This document shows positions 33,142 through 42,117 of a DNA stretch of 64,000 nt, one piece after another. Source of the DNA: Ramlibacter monticola. GTDB lineage: Bacteria > Pseudomonadota > Gammaproteobacteria > Burkholderiales > Burkholderiaceae_C. The position numbers were made by a program, and so were the translations under genes. A model generated the notes under the pieces. That model saw only the letters and a program-made list of their open reading frames with translations, was not told where the DNA came from and made no database searches. How positions within the stretch are numbered: position 1 is the first letter of the stretch; each line of letters opens with the position of its first letter. The DNA lies in contig NZ_JAEQNE010000003.1 of assembly GCF_016722785.1 (NCBI RefSeq), positions 185,001 to 249,000 of the forward strand. Reading direction: 5' to 3'.

Positions 33142-35387
33142 CCGCCGCGGCCCGCCATGCCCCGCACCCGGCCCGCACCCGCGCCCCGCGCGCGGCGCCG
33201 ATGCCGGCCACCTCTGCGTCCGTGCCATGGACCGACGTCCTGGTGGCGGAGGTCGATCGCCGCATCGCCGAACAGGTGGGCCGCTGGCGCGGCGAGCAGG
33301 CCGCCCCTACCGCGCTGAAGAGCCTGGTCATCACCGACGCCGAGGTCGACGAGCTGATGGCGCGCGCCAGCGAGCCTCCCGAGCCGGCGCTGCCCTGCGG
33401 CAGCCTGGCCGCGCAGGTGATCGACGCCGGCGCGCCGCGCGTGCTCGCGCTGCAGGCAGCGTTCGAGCTGTCGCCGTTCGAGCTCGACGCGGTGCTGCTG
33501 TGCCTGGCCAGCGAGCTCGATTGCCGTTTCGACCGGCTGTGGGCCTACCTGAACGACGACCTCACCCGCACGCGCCCGTCGGCCGACCTGCTGCTGCGGC
33601 TGCTGGCCCCGCCGCACGAACGCGTGTTCCTCCAGGGGCAACTCGCGAGCGACGCGCCGCTGCTGCAATGCGCCCTGCTGCTGGCCGACGATTCCAGCCG
33701 CCGCGGCGGCAATCCCCTGTACCGCGTCGCCGACGGCGTGCTGCGCCACCTGCTGGAACGCGGCGGCGTCGATGCGGCGATAGCCGATGCCGTGTGGGAC
33801 GACGACGTCGCCCCGCTCGCGCCGACGCTGTGGCGCGCCCGCCCGCAAGTGCAGGAGGTCCATGCCCTGCTGGCCGCGCAGGAGGGCGCATCGACGCCCT
33901 TGCTGGTCAACCTGCACGGCCGCGACGGCAGCGGCCGTGCCTTCGTTGCGCACGCCGCGTGCGGCCGCCTGCAACGGCGCTGCCTGTCGCTGGATGGCCG
34001 CAAGCTCAAACGCGGCGCCGACAGCCGCGCGGCGTGGCTGGCCGCGCTGCGCGACGCGCGGCTCGGCGGCGACCTGCTCTTCGTCCACCACGCCGACGCC
34101 GGTTTCGACGACGCCGAGCGCCGCCACGAATGGCGCACGCTGCTGCAGTCCTGGCTGCGCCGGTTCGGCGGCACAGTGCTGCTGGCCTCGGCCGAGGCCT
34201 TGCCCCTGGCGGCCTGGTTCCCCGCAGCCGACGTGGCCCACGTCGCCTTGCCGAACCTCGACATGGGCGAGCGCGAAGCCGCCTGGCGCGGCGTGCTGGC
34301 CGCCGTCTGCCCGCTGCCCGAAGGCGCGCGCGAATCGCTCGCGCACTCGCTGGCCGCCAAGTTCCGCCTGACCGAAGGCGAGATCGCCGTCGCCGCGCAG
34401 CAGGCGCGCACCGCGGCCCGCGGCATGGCCGACGAAGCGGGCTGGACCGCCGTGCTGCACGAAGTGGTCGCGCGCGTGGCCGCGCCGCGCCTGCACGAAC
34501 TCGCCGAGGCCGTGCCGGTGCGCCATTCGCTCGCCGACATCGTTCTGCCGCCCGACCGGCTCGAGGTGCTGAAGGACCTGGTGCGCCGCACGCAGCACCG
34601 CCGCACCGTGCTCGAGGACTGGCGCTTCGACGACGTCTCCGCGCGCGGCCGTGGCCTGGTGGCCCTCTTCCACGGCGCCTCGGGCACCGGCAAGACGATG
34701 GCGGCCGAAGGCATCGCCAGCACGCTGCGCATGCGCCTGTTCCGCATCGACCTGGCCGGCGTGGTGAGCAAGTACATCGGCGAAACCGAGAAGAACCTGC
34801 GCACGATCTTCGACGAGGCCGACCGCGCCGATGCGGTGCTGTTCTTCGACGAAGCCGATGCGCTCTTCGGCAAGCGCTCCGAGGTGAAGGACGCGCACGA
34901 CCGCTACGCCAACATCGAGATCAACTACCTGCTGCAGCGCATCGAGCTGTTCGACGGCATCGCGATCCTGGCGACCAACAAGCACAGCCACATGGACGAG
35001 GCGTTCATGCGCCGCATCCACGTGAGCCTGGAGTTCCCGCTGCCTCGCCCGCCCGAGCGGCTGCGCCTGTGGGACCGCAGCTTCCCGCGGGTCGCGCCGA
35101 TGGCCGGGGACATCGACTGGGACTTCCTCGCCCAGCGCTTCGAACTGAGCGGCGGCGCGATCCGCAACGCCGCGCTCGGCGCCGCCTATCTCGCGGCCGA
35201 GGGCGGTGACGCCATCGGCATGAAGCACGTCGTCAACGCGCTGCGCACCGAACTCGTGAAGGCGGGCCGCCGCATGCAGGACGGCGAGTTCGCGCCCCAC
35301 GCGCATCTTCTCACCCAGCCGGCCGCCGCGGCCCGCACCCACGCCGGCGCGCCATCCCCGCGGCGCCCCGGCCGACCGGAGGAATGA
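33138..35387 (+). CDS. AAA+ ATPase of the eCIS (Pvc15/Afp15-like)
   Basis: This is a 749-residue protein. After a basic, disordered N terminus (about 1-30), a helical region extends to about 470. The AAA+ module follows, with Walker A GASGTGKT at 513-520, Walker B LFFDEAD around Asp571-Glu572, a sensor-1 Asn in ILATNK, and an MRRIHVSLEF segment carrying the arginine finger. Such ATPases are conserved in eCIS loci and are linked to assembly or to loading and release of cargo. The ATG at 33138 is inside the DUF4255 stop; a longer in-frame reading back to 32415 lies across the upstream genes. Confidence 0.92.
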   Translation: MTAAARHAPHPARTRAPRAAPMPATSASVPWTDVLVAEVDRRIAEQVGRWRGEQAAPTALKSLVITDAEVDELMARASEPPEPALPCGSLAAQVIDAGAPRVLALQAAFELSPFELDAVLLCLASELDCRFDRLWAYLNDDLTRTRPSADLLLRLLAPPHERVFLQGQLASDAPLLQCALLLADDSSRRGGNPLYRVADGVLRHLLERGGVDAAIADAVWDDDVAPLAPTLWRARPQVQEVHALLAAQEGASTPLLVNLHGRDGSGRAFVAHAACGRLQRRCLSLDGRKLKRGADSRAAWLAALRDARLGGDLLFVHHADAGFDDAERRHEWRTLLQSWLRRFGGTVLLASAEALPLAAWFPAADVAHVALPNLDMGEREAAWRGVLAAVCPLPEGARESLAHSLAAKFRLTEGEIAVAAQQARTAARGMADEAGWTAVLHEVVARVAAPRLHELAEAVPVRHSLADIVLPPDRLEVLKDLVRRTQHRRTVLEDWRFDDVSARGRGLVALFHGASGTGKTMAAEGIASTLRMRLFRIDLAGVVSKYIGETEKNLRTIFDEADRADAVLFFDEADALFGKRSEVKDAHDRYANIEINYLLQRIELFDGIAILATNKHSHMDEAFMRRIHVSLEFPLPRPPERLRLWDRSFPRVAPMAGDIDWDFLAQRFELSGGAIRNAALGAAYLAAEGGDAIGMKHVVNALRTELVKAGRRMQDGEFAPHAHLLTQPAAAARTHAGAPSPRRPGRPEE

Positions 35388-35388
35388 C

Positions 35389-35727
35389 ATGGCCTGTCGT
35401 CTCGTGAACCTGCATGAGCAGCCGCTGCGCATCGACCTGCGCGGCGGCGGCGTCCTCGTGCTGCCGCCGGGCGCCCGTTCGCCGGCGCTGCGCGAGGAAC
35501 TGCTGTACGACAACCACCACCTCGCCGAGTGGGAACAGGCCGGCTGGCTCAAGCGGCTGGAGGCCCGCATGTCCGAGGTGCGCGCGGAAGCCGCGGCCCC
35601 GGAGAAGGCCGCCGCACCCCCGAAGACAGCCGCGCGCAAGACGGCGCCGGCCGCCTCGCCCCGCACCACGCCGGCCCGCAAAGCCGCCAGCAAGCCCACC
35701 CCCTCGCGCCGCGGCGGCCGCCGCTGA
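35389..35727 (+). CDS. eCIS-associated small protein with histone H1-like basic tail
   Basis: This is a 112-residue protein starting one base after the ATPase stop. Residues 1-60 form a compact domain (MACRLVNLHEQPLRIDL, GVLVLPPGARSP, LLYDNHHLAEWEQAGWLKRL). Residues 63-112 are Ala/Pro/Lys/Arg-rich, with repeated KTAARK/PARKAASK units and a final RRGGRR. It lies just before the sheath gene. No named family was recognised. The tail resembles nucleic-acid- or polyanion-binding sequences; another protein in this locus (ending at 59553) has a similar tail. Confidence 0.7.
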   Translation: MACRLVNLHEQPLRIDLRGGGVLVLPPGARSPALREELLYDNHHLAEWEQAGWLKRLEARMSEVRAEAAAPEKAAAPPKTAARKTAPAASPRTTPARKAASKPTPSRRGGRR

Positions 35728-35757
35728 CCCCCCAACACCACCGACAGGAGTTGCGAC

Positions 35758-38415
35758 ATGGCAGAGTACCTTCACCCCGGCGTGTACGTCGAAGAGAAGT
35801 CCAGCGGCGTGCGTCCGATCGAAGGCGTCAGCACGTCGACCGCCGGCTTCGTCGGCGTCACCGCCAAGGGGGTGCCGAACAAGGCCACGTTCATCACGAG
35901 CTGGCGCGCCTTCGTCACCAAGTTCGGCGACGTCTCGCGCGACGGCCCCTACCTGCCGTACGCGGTGGAGCAGTTCTTCGCCAACGGCGGCAAGCGCTGC
36001 TACGTCGTGCGGGCGCTGTCCGACGCGTCGTCGCGGCAGGCCGGCGTCGACCTGCCCTCGCGCGAGACCGCGGGGGCCCCGCGCAACACGCTGCGCGTCA
36101 GCGCCAGGGGCAAGGGCGGCTGGGGCAACGGCCTCAGCGTGCTGGTCGAGGACGGCACCGCGGCGCCGCTGGCCGGGTTCCGCCTCGTGGTGCTGATGGA
36201 AGGCGTGCCGGTGGAGGTGTTCGACGACCTGTCGATGGACGGGAATGCCAGCAACTACGTCGAGACCGAGATCAACGACGCCTCCGAATACATCGAGGTC
36301 GAGGACCTGCGCGCCGCCACGCCCCTGGACGGGGGCGCCGCGATCCCGGCCACGGCGGTCAGCAACGTCGCGCTGGCCGCACCCGTCGCCCTGGTGGCCG
36401 GCGACACGCTGACGCTCGCCGTGCCCGACGGCACGACCGTGCCCCCCATCCAGCTTGGCAGCCTGGTGGCGCCCGTGACGCCGCAGATGATCGTCGACGC
36501 GATCAACACCGCGTGGAGCCCGTTCAACCTGACGGCCTTCCTCACCCCGGCCGACGACCCGGCCGGTGCCGGCCGCATCCGCGTCAACCACAACACCGCC
36601 GGCTACGACAGCTACTTCGTCATCGGCGGCGGTGCCGTCGCCGCGGGCCGCCCGCTGCTCGGCATGACCGGCTTCCACCAGGGCAAGGGTGCGGCGATCG
36701 GGGCCACGCTGAAGAGCGATGCCGCGGCGACCTTCAACATCCCCGCCGGTCCGAACAACGTGCTCACGCTCACGGTGCACGGGGACGTGTTGCCCAACGT
36801 CACGCTGAGTCCGGGCGCGGCGGTGCCCATCGAGACCGTGCTGGCCGACCTCAGCGCGGGCCTGGCCACCGTGGCCCACGGCCTGGTGGTGGCCCGCCGC
36901 GAAGGCGATCGCATCGTGGTCAGCACGACCAACCTGGGTGCGGCGGACAGCCGGCTGCTGATCGCCGGCGGCGCGGCCGCGGCACTCAACTTCCGCCAGC
37001 TCGATGGCACCGCGCAACCCGCGGGCGGCGTCGACGGCTTCGGCCGGTCCGAGCCGGCCTTCGTGCAGAGCGACGTCGGCCCCTTCACGGTGGAAGAGGA
37101 CGCGACGCTCGAGTTCGTCACCAACAACGGCGCTGCCGGCGCCGAGGCGAACGAGGTGGTGGTGGAGTTCACGACCGGCGCGGCCTTCCAGAACCTGCAG
37201 CAGGTCACCGCCAAGGAACTCAGCGACGCGATCAATGCCGCCGCGGCCGCCACGGTGCCGGCCGGCCAGGTCACCGCCAGCGTCGTCAACAACCGCGTGC
37301 TGGTGCGCCAGTCGCGCCGCGGCAGCCAGTACTGGCTGGAAGTGCGCGACGGCCTCCTGAGCCCGAACGTGCGGCTGAAGTTCGACACGCCCCGCCGCAG
37401 CGGCTTCGAAGACGGCGACCCCGCGTCGCCCTACTTCCGCCCGGCGTTCAACCCCGTGGCCAACGCCAACGAGCCCCGCCCCCTCACCGGCGGCGACGAC
37501 GGCAGCCCCGTGTCGAACTTCGAACTCGTGGGCACCGCCGACCGGAAGACCGGCCTGCATGCCTTCGACGACGTCGGCGACGTGAACTTCTTCGCCATTC
37601 CCGGCGCGAGCGACCCGGCGGTCGTGAGCGCGGCCATCGGCTACTGCGGCATCCGGCAGGACTGCTTCTACATCGCCGACACGCCGGGCAAGCGCGATCG
37701 CAACACGCCCGTCACCGAACCGGTGCATGCACAGAACTTCATGCGCAACAAGGTGAGTCCCAAGAACAGCTACGGCGCGCTGTACTACCCCTGGCTGCAG
37801 ATCGCCGACCGCGCCGGCGCGGGCAAGAATCCCCGGCGCTACGTGCCGCCGTCGGGCTTCATCGCCGGCCTCTACGCGCGCATCGACAACCAGCGCGGCG
37901 TGTGGAAGGCCCCGGCCGGCACCGAAACGGGCCTGATCGGCCCCATCGGCCTCGAATACGCGGTGACCGACGCCGAGCAGGACATCCTCAACCCGATCGG
38001 CGTCAACTGCATCCGCCAGTTCGCGGACTCCGGCATCGTGGTCTGGGGTGCCCGCACCTTCGCCGCGCAGTCCGACCCCGAGTACCGCTACGTGCCGGTG
38101 CGCCGCTACACGATCTACCTGCGCCAGAGCATCTACCGCGGCACGCAGTGGGCCGTGTTCGAGCCGAACGACAAGCCGCTGTGGGACCAGCTCAAGGCCA
38201 ACATCGACGACTTCCTGATGGGCGAGTTCCGCAAGGGCGCGCTCGCCGGCGCCACGCCCGACGAGGCCTTCAGCGTGAAGTGCGACGCCGAACTGAACCC
38301 GCCGTCGGAGGTGAACGCCGGCCGCGTGAACATGGAGATCGCGTTCGCCCCGCTGAAGCCGGCGGAGTTCGTGATCATCCGCATCAGCCAGAAGTCGCAG
38401 CGGCCGCAGGGCTGA
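35758..38415 (+). CDS. Contractile tail sheath protein with large three-repeat insertion
   Basis: This is an 885-residue sheath. The N-terminal YLHPGVYVEEKSSGVRPIEGVSTSTAGFVG and the C-terminal subtilisin-like-fold domain (about 630-885, including YVPVRRYTIYLRQSIYRGTQWAVFEPN) are typical of eCIS/T4-type sheaths, which are often 350-550 residues. The excess lies between about 200 and 550. It appears to contain three ~90-100-residue repeats (about 205-305, 325-420, 435-545), each with a strand, a helix ending in DAINxA/ADLSAG/DAINAA, and a VxVxxxxxG strand. These probably decorate the outside of the particle. CAGGAG precedes the ATG. Confidence 0.93.
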   Translation: MAEYLHPGVYVEEKSSGVRPIEGVSTSTAGFVGVTAKGVPNKATFITSWRAFVTKFGDVSRDGPYLPYAVEQFFANGGKRCYVVRALSDASSRQAGVDLPSRETAGAPRNTLRVSARGKGGWGNGLSVLVEDGTAAPLAGFRLVVLMEGVPVEVFDDLSMDGNASNYVETEINDASEYIEVEDLRAATPLDGGAAIPATAVSNVALAAPVALVAGDTLTLAVPDGTTVPPIQLGSLVAPVTPQMIVDAINTAWSPFNLTAFLTPADDPAGAGRIRVNHNTAGYDSYFVIGGGAVAAGRPLLGMTGFHQGKGAAIGATLKSDAAATFNIPAGPNNVLTLTVHGDVLPNVTLSPGAAVPIETVLADLSAGLATVAHGLVVARREGDRIVVSTTNLGAADSRLLIAGGAAAALNFRQLDGTAQPAGGVDGFGRSEPAFVQSDVGPFTVEEDATLEFVTNNGAAGAEANEVVVEFTTGAAFQNLQQVTAKELSDAINAAAAATVPAGQVTASVVNNRVLVRQSRRGSQYWLEVRDGLLSPNVRLKFDTPRRSGFEDGDPASPYFRPAFNPVANANEPRPLTGGDDGSPVSNFELVGTADRKTGLHAFDDVGDVNFFAIPGASDPAVVSAAIGYCGIRQDCFYIADTPGKRDRNTPVTEPVHAQNFMRNKVSPKNSYGALYYPWLQIADRAGAGKNPRRYVPPSGFIAGLYARIDNQRGVWKAPAGTETGLIGPIGLEYAVTDAEQDILNPIGVNCIRQFADSGIVVWGARTFAAQSDPEYRYVPVRRYTIYLRQSIYRGTQWAVFEPNDKPLWDQLKANIDDFLMGEFRKGALAGATPDEAFSVKCDAELNPPSEVNAGRVNMEIAFAPLKPAEFVIIRISQKSQRPQG

Positions 38416-38446
38416 GGCCGGGACGCACCGCCGACCGGACGACGCC

Positions 38447-38932
38447 ATGGCCCCGCGCACTTCGCAGTTCGACCCGTACCGCACCTTCAAATTCCGGGTG
38501 CGGCTGGACGGCAAGGTCATCGCCGGCATCCAGAAGGTGTCGGCGCTGGGGCGCAGCGTCGCACCCAACGAGGTCAAGGAAGCCGGCGATGCGTTCGGTC
38601 CGCGCCACATGCCCGGCATGCTGAGCTTCGACGACGTCACGCTGGAACAGGGCTGGAGCGCCGACGCGACCCTCGAAGCCTGGGCCAACGAGGTGCTGAA
38701 GCTGCACTCCGACCCGGCCGGGTCCAGCAACTTCAAGCGCACCGTGTTCATCGACGCGTTCGACCTCGCCGGCATGCCTGCGAACCTGGGCGCGGCATCG
38801 CCGGTGCAGAGCTACAAGCTGCACGCCGCGTGGGTCATGAAGTACGTCGCCGTGCCCGAACTCGATGCGGAAAGCGGCGGCATCGGCATCCGCAGCGTGA
38901 CGCTGCGCCACGAGGGGTGGGAACGGGTCTAG
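38447..38932 (+). CDS. Tail tube protein 1 (T4 gp19-like)
   Basis: This 161-residue protein is of the gp19/Pvc1-Pvc5 family. Landmarks are the start TSQFDPYRTFKFRVRLDGKVIAGIQKVSAL, the LEQGWSADATLEAWANEV stretch after SFDDVT, and the end SVTLRHEGWERV. Tube proteins stack as hexameric rings inside the sheath. It is clearly paralogous to the next gene (same N and C termini) but diverged in the middle, as in particles with a main tube and a baseplate-adapting tube. Confidence 0.92.
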   Translation: MAPRTSQFDPYRTFKFRVRLDGKVIAGIQKVSALGRSVAPNEVKEAGDAFGPRHMPGMLSFDDVTLEQGWSADATLEAWANEVLKLHSDPAGSSNFKRTVFIDAFDLAGMPANLGAASPVQSYKLHAAWVMKYVAVPELDAESGGIGIRSVTLRHEGWERV

Positions 38933-38978
38933 CCCGACGCCGCCGCACCGCCACGCCATTCAACGACAAGGAGCCCCC

Positions 38979-39458
38979 ATGGTCGCCCGCACTTCGCAGT
39001 TCGATCCCTTCCGCGGCTACAAATTCCGTGTCCGGTTCAACAACCAGGTGGTCGCCGGCCTGACCAAGTGTTCGGCGCTGACGGTCAGCATCGAATCCAA
39101 GGAGTTCCGCACCGGCGACATGGACGGCTTCAAGCAGAAGCTGCCCGGCATGGTGTCGTTCGAGGCCATCACGCTGGAGCAGGGCATCACCACCGACAAG
39201 ACCTTCGAGGCCTGGGCCACGTCGATGGCCAACTACGTCGGCAACAAGGGGGCCGATTCGCAGAAGACGCCCGACGACTTCCGCAAGGAAATCGACATCG
39301 AGATCTACAACCTGAACAACGAGAAGGTGAAGGCCTATCGCGTCTACCAGTGCTGGGTCTCGAAGTACACCGCGCTGCCGGCGCTCGATGCCGCCTCCGC
39401 CGACGTGATGATCCAGACGATCGTGCTCGAGAACGAGGGCTTCCAGGTCCTGCAGTAA
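38979..39458 (+). CDS. Tail tube protein 2 (T4 gp19-like)
   Basis: This is a 159-residue tube paralogue. The N-terminal ARTSQFDPFRGYKFRVRFNNQVVAGLTKCSAL and C-terminal IQTIVLENEGFQVLQ match the gp19 family. The central LEQGITTDKTFEAWA corresponds to the same position in the preceding protein. It resembles the more usual major tube protein by its EFRTGD and FRKEIDIEIYN segments. It is preceded by a good Shine-Dalgarno (AAGGAG). Which paralogue forms the main tube is inferred, not shown. Confidence 0.92.
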   Translation: MVARTSQFDPFRGYKFRVRFNNQVVAGLTKCSALTVSIESKEFRTGDMDGFKQKLPGMVSFEAITLEQGITTDKTFEAWATSMANYVGNKGADSQKTPDDFRKEIDIEIYNLNNEKVKAYRVYQCWVSKYTALPALDAASADVMIQTIVLENEGFQVLQ

Positions 39459-39477
39459 TCACACCGGCGGACACGAG

Positions 39478-40415
39478 ATGGGCATGATGGAATCGCTCCC
39501 GACCCCCGGCCACGCTGCCTCCGGCGTGGCGGGTGAGTCCCTCGCCGAGCGCTGGCTGGTGCTGCCCGGGGGCGTGTTCGGCGCGCAGGGCACGCTGCAT
39601 CGGAGGGTGCGGGTGCGCGAGCTGACCGGCGCCGACGAGGAGCGCCTGTTCGACCGCGGCAGCCTGGCCTCCGGCCGGCGCGTGAGCGCCTTCCTCGCCT
39701 GCGCGATCGATGCGGTGGAGGGGCACGACGGCCCCATCGACGAGGCGTTCGCCGACGGCCTGCAACTGGGCGACCGCGACTACCTGCTGCTGCGCCTGCG
39801 CCAGCTCGATCTGGGCGATGCGGTGCACCAGGTGATGCGCTGCCCGGCGTGCCGGCAGAAGGTCGATGTCGACTTCCTGATCAGCGAACTGCCGGTTCGT
39901 CGCCTGTCCGAGCCGCAACGGGCGTGGGCCCTGCGCCTGGATGCGGGCCCGGAGCCGCTCGAAGTCCTCGTTCGGCTGCCGCGCGGTGACGACCTGGCGG
40001 CGATCGAGGCGCTGGCGCTGTCCAACCCCGCGGCCGCGAACACGCGCCTGTTCGCCCGGCTGGTGCTGGACGTCGAGGGCCGGGGCGCGCCCACCGAGGA
40101 CGAAGTGCGCGGCTGGCCCGTGGCCCGGCGCGCGCAGCTGTCGGCGTGGCTCGAAGCGCACGCCCCCGGCCCGGACCTGTTCCTCGACCTGGACTGCCCG
40201 CACTGCCACGCGGACATGAGCTACGTGTTCGACCTGCAAGGTTTTTTTTTGCCGAGCGCTCGGGGGACCTCGCCCGCCTCTACGAGGAGGTCCACGTGAT
40301 CGCGCTGCACTACCACTGGTCGGAGGCCGCCATCCTCGGCCTGCCGCGGCGCAAGCGGCTGCGCTACCTGCAGCTGCTGGCCGAGCACGTGCAACCCTCT
40401 TCCCGGGACATGTGA
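39478..40415 (+). CDS. gp26-like protein with -1 frameshift extension by a GpE/DUF6760-like domain
   Basis: The zero frame (39478-40299) encodes a 273-residue T4 gp26-like protein. It has two zinc-ribbon CxxC pairs, at MRCPACRQ and DCPHCHAD, the second just before the shift. At 40242-40251 the run T9G gives T TTT TTG in the zero frame. A -1 shift replaces the last 15 residues with 54 residues ending at 40415, including LARLYEEVHVIALHYHWSEA and a basic RRKRLRYLQLL helix. That is the recognisable DUF6760/phage GpE pattern, which elsewhere is a separate small gene. The -1 frame ends one base before the next gene's GTG, as expected if it is translated. The full -1 product is about 312 residues. 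Confidence 0.8.
40242..40251 (+). promoter_or_regulatory. -1 ribosomal frameshift (slippery) site, T9G
   Basis: TTTTTTTTTG contains, in the zero frame, both T TTT TTT and T TTT TTG heptamers. It is by far the longest A/T homopolymer I noticed in this GC-rich window and would normally be avoided in coding sequence. A shift of -1 here joins the two halves of the gp26-like/GpE-like gene. RNA polymerase slippage on the T run (adding one U) would give the same product. Confidence 0.72.
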
Positions 40416-40416
40416 C

Positions 40417-41580
40417 GTGAGCAACGCGCCCGCCACCCAGGAAGCCCTCGCGCTGTCGCGCCGCGGCCTGCCGTTGCCGCGCGCGGAAGCCGCCTTGCCG
40501 CGCGCGCCATGGTGGCCGGCGATGCTGCGCAGCCGCGCCGCGGCGGCGGGGACCCTGCCCGAGGCCAGGCCCGAGGTTGCCGAGGACGCCAGCGTCCTCG
40601 ACGCCCCGGCCGTCGAGGAAGGCGAAAGCAACTCGTGGCGCGACGAGGCGTTTGCACTGTCCTATCCCCATCGGGCCCGGCCGGCTGCGCAAGCGGCAGG
40701 CGAGGCGCCGTCTTTCCGCACGGCTGCGGCAGGCCCGTTGCCCCGCTCCGCTTCAACGCCGAGCGCGGCTAACGGGTCGGCCGCGCCGCGGCCGATGGCT
40801 AAGGCGGCTACGGACCCGGAAGGGCCGCCGCAGCAGCCTGCACGCATCGAGCGCCTTGCCGCGGCCGCGGAACCAATGGGCGTTCCGCACACCGCGACGA
40901 CAGGGGCGAACCCACTCGCAGTCCCACGCGCCGCGTCTGCCGCATCTGCCATCGCGCCGTCCCCGGCCGCCGCGCCCGTGCCTGCCGCTGCCGTGTCGCC
41001 GCGCAGTGGGGTCGTGCCGCCGGCCGAACGCTTGCCGCGCCCCGTGCTGGCATCGCTGCCGTTCACGCCGCCCACTTTGGCTCCAGCGCCCGTGCCGGTC
41101 GCAGCGGCCGCTGAATCCGAGCGCCCATCGTTTCCGCCCCACCACGAGGCCACACCGGCGCCGTCGGCCATGGTGCGCGCTTCCCTCCGCACGACAGGCG
41201 CCGCGCCGCGCATCGCGTCCGTCACTTCGCGCGCCACGGGATGGCCCGCCGCGGCGGCCCCGCCGCTCGTGATGCTTCCACCCACCGCCATGGGGTGGCC
41301 ACAAGTCCCGGACGAAGAGCGCCCGACGAGCGCGCCGCCCAGCGCCACCTCGCCCGCGCTCACCGAGGCTGAGCGCCAGGCCTTGCTGGCACCGCCACGC
41401 GCCGAGCCGCGGGGTGTGCACATCGGCCAGGTGCACGTCACCGTGCAGGCGCCGGCCACCGCGTCGCGCGGCCCCGCCGTCGTGGCACCTGCGCCGCAGT
41501 CGGCCGCACCCGCCGCGCAGGCATTGCAGCCCGCGCCCTTTCGCAACCCCTGGGCTGGCGCGTATCGCCGCCGCGACTGA
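40417..41580 (+). CDS. Ala/Pro-rich low-complexity eCIS protein, possible tape-measure or linker
   Basis: This is a 387-residue protein starting at a GTG one base after the -1-frame stop. Residues 1-80 have some order (ALSRRGLPLPRAEAALPRAPWW; WRDEAFALSYPHRARP). About 80-330 is Ala/Pro/Ser-rich and probably disordered. The C terminus has a conserved-looking strand, PRGVHIGQVHVTVQAP, then an Ala/Pro stretch ending in NPWAGAYRRRD. By gene order (tube, chaperone-like gene, this, then hub genes) it occupies the place of a phage tape measure, but it lacks the long helices of known ones. Function unknown. Confidence 0.55.
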   Translation: MSNAPATQEALALSRRGLPLPRAEAALPRAPWWPAMLRSRAAAAGTLPEARPEVAEDASVLDAPAVEEGESNSWRDEAFALSYPHRARPAAQAAGEAPSFRTAAAGPLPRSASTPSAANGSAAPRPMAKAATDPEGPPQQPARIERLAAAAEPMGVPHTATTGANPLAVPRAASAASAIAPSPAAAPVPAAAVSPRSGVVPPAERLPRPVLASLPFTPPTLAPAPVPVAAAAESERPSFPPHHEATPAPSAMVRASLRTTGAAPRIASVTSRATGWPAAAAPPLVMLPPTAMGWPQVPDEERPTSAPPSATSPALTEAERQALLAPPRAEPRGVHIGQVHVTVQAPATASRGPAVVAPAPQSAAPAAQALQPAPFRNPWAGAYRRRD

Positions 41581-41592
41581 ACACGAGGCGCC

Positions 41593-42117
41593 ATGAGCAT
41601 CGCCCAGCAGATCAGCCCCACGCTGGCCTCGCGCCAGGCCCGCGCCGCGGCCCTGGCGGCCGAACGGGCCGGACGCGACGCCTTCATCGAAGCGCAGTTC
41701 GCCGCCCTCGGCACGCGGTTCGACGGCTTGCTGCGCGAAGCACTGGGCGTGGACTCCCGCCTGCAGGTCACGGTGCAACCACTGGTCTACGCCGTGCAGG
41801 GCCGCAGCTTCACTACCTTGAGCGTGGACACCTGGGCCGCGCGCGCCACCTTCAACGGCACGCCGCAGACCGTGAGCTTCACGCCCCGTCTCGATTTCCG
41901 GCAACCCGACCAGTTCGGGCTGATCGAGTGCGCGCTCGACTTCGACTACGCGCCGGCGCGCAGCTTCGGCGACCGCTGCGCCCAGTCGCTGCTGCGAAAC
42001 GGCATCGTGATGCGCGGCAAGAGCCACGGCAGCCTGGTGGTGAGCATCGACGGCTTGACCATCGACCTGCGCGCGTCCGAACTGGAAGCGGCCTTCCGCG
42101 TCTGGTGGCTGCGATGA
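41593..42117 (+). CDS. eCIS-associated hypothetical protein, 174 residues
   Basis: Unrecognised. The N-terminal ~50 residues form a helix (ASRQARAAALAAERAGRDAFIEAQFAAL). The rest is beta-rich (LQVTVQPLVYAVQGRSFTTLSVDTW, VSFTPRLDFRQPDQFGLIECALDFDY, SLVVSIDGLTIDLRASELEAAF). There is no signal peptide or membrane segment. Its stop overlaps the next gene's ATG (ATGA). It lies between the Ala/Pro-rich protein and the hub genes, so it is probably a structural or assembly component. Confidence 0.65.
   Translation: MSIAQQISPTLASRQARAAALAAERAGRDAFIEAQFAALGTRFDGLLREALGVDSRLQVTVQPLVYAVQGRSFTTLSVDTWAARATFNGTPQTVSFTPRLDFRQPDQFGLIECALDFDYAPARSFGDRCAQSLLRNGIVMRGKSHGSLVVSIDGLTIDLRASELEAAFRVWWLR

Noticed and set aside
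40242-40250. T9 run as a plain sequencing error or an inactivating frameshift
   Set aside because: Cannot be excluded without reads. The exact T TTT TTG phase, the family match to a known frameshifting gene and the one-base spacing to the next start make a programmed shift more likely. I kept it as a finding with this caveat.
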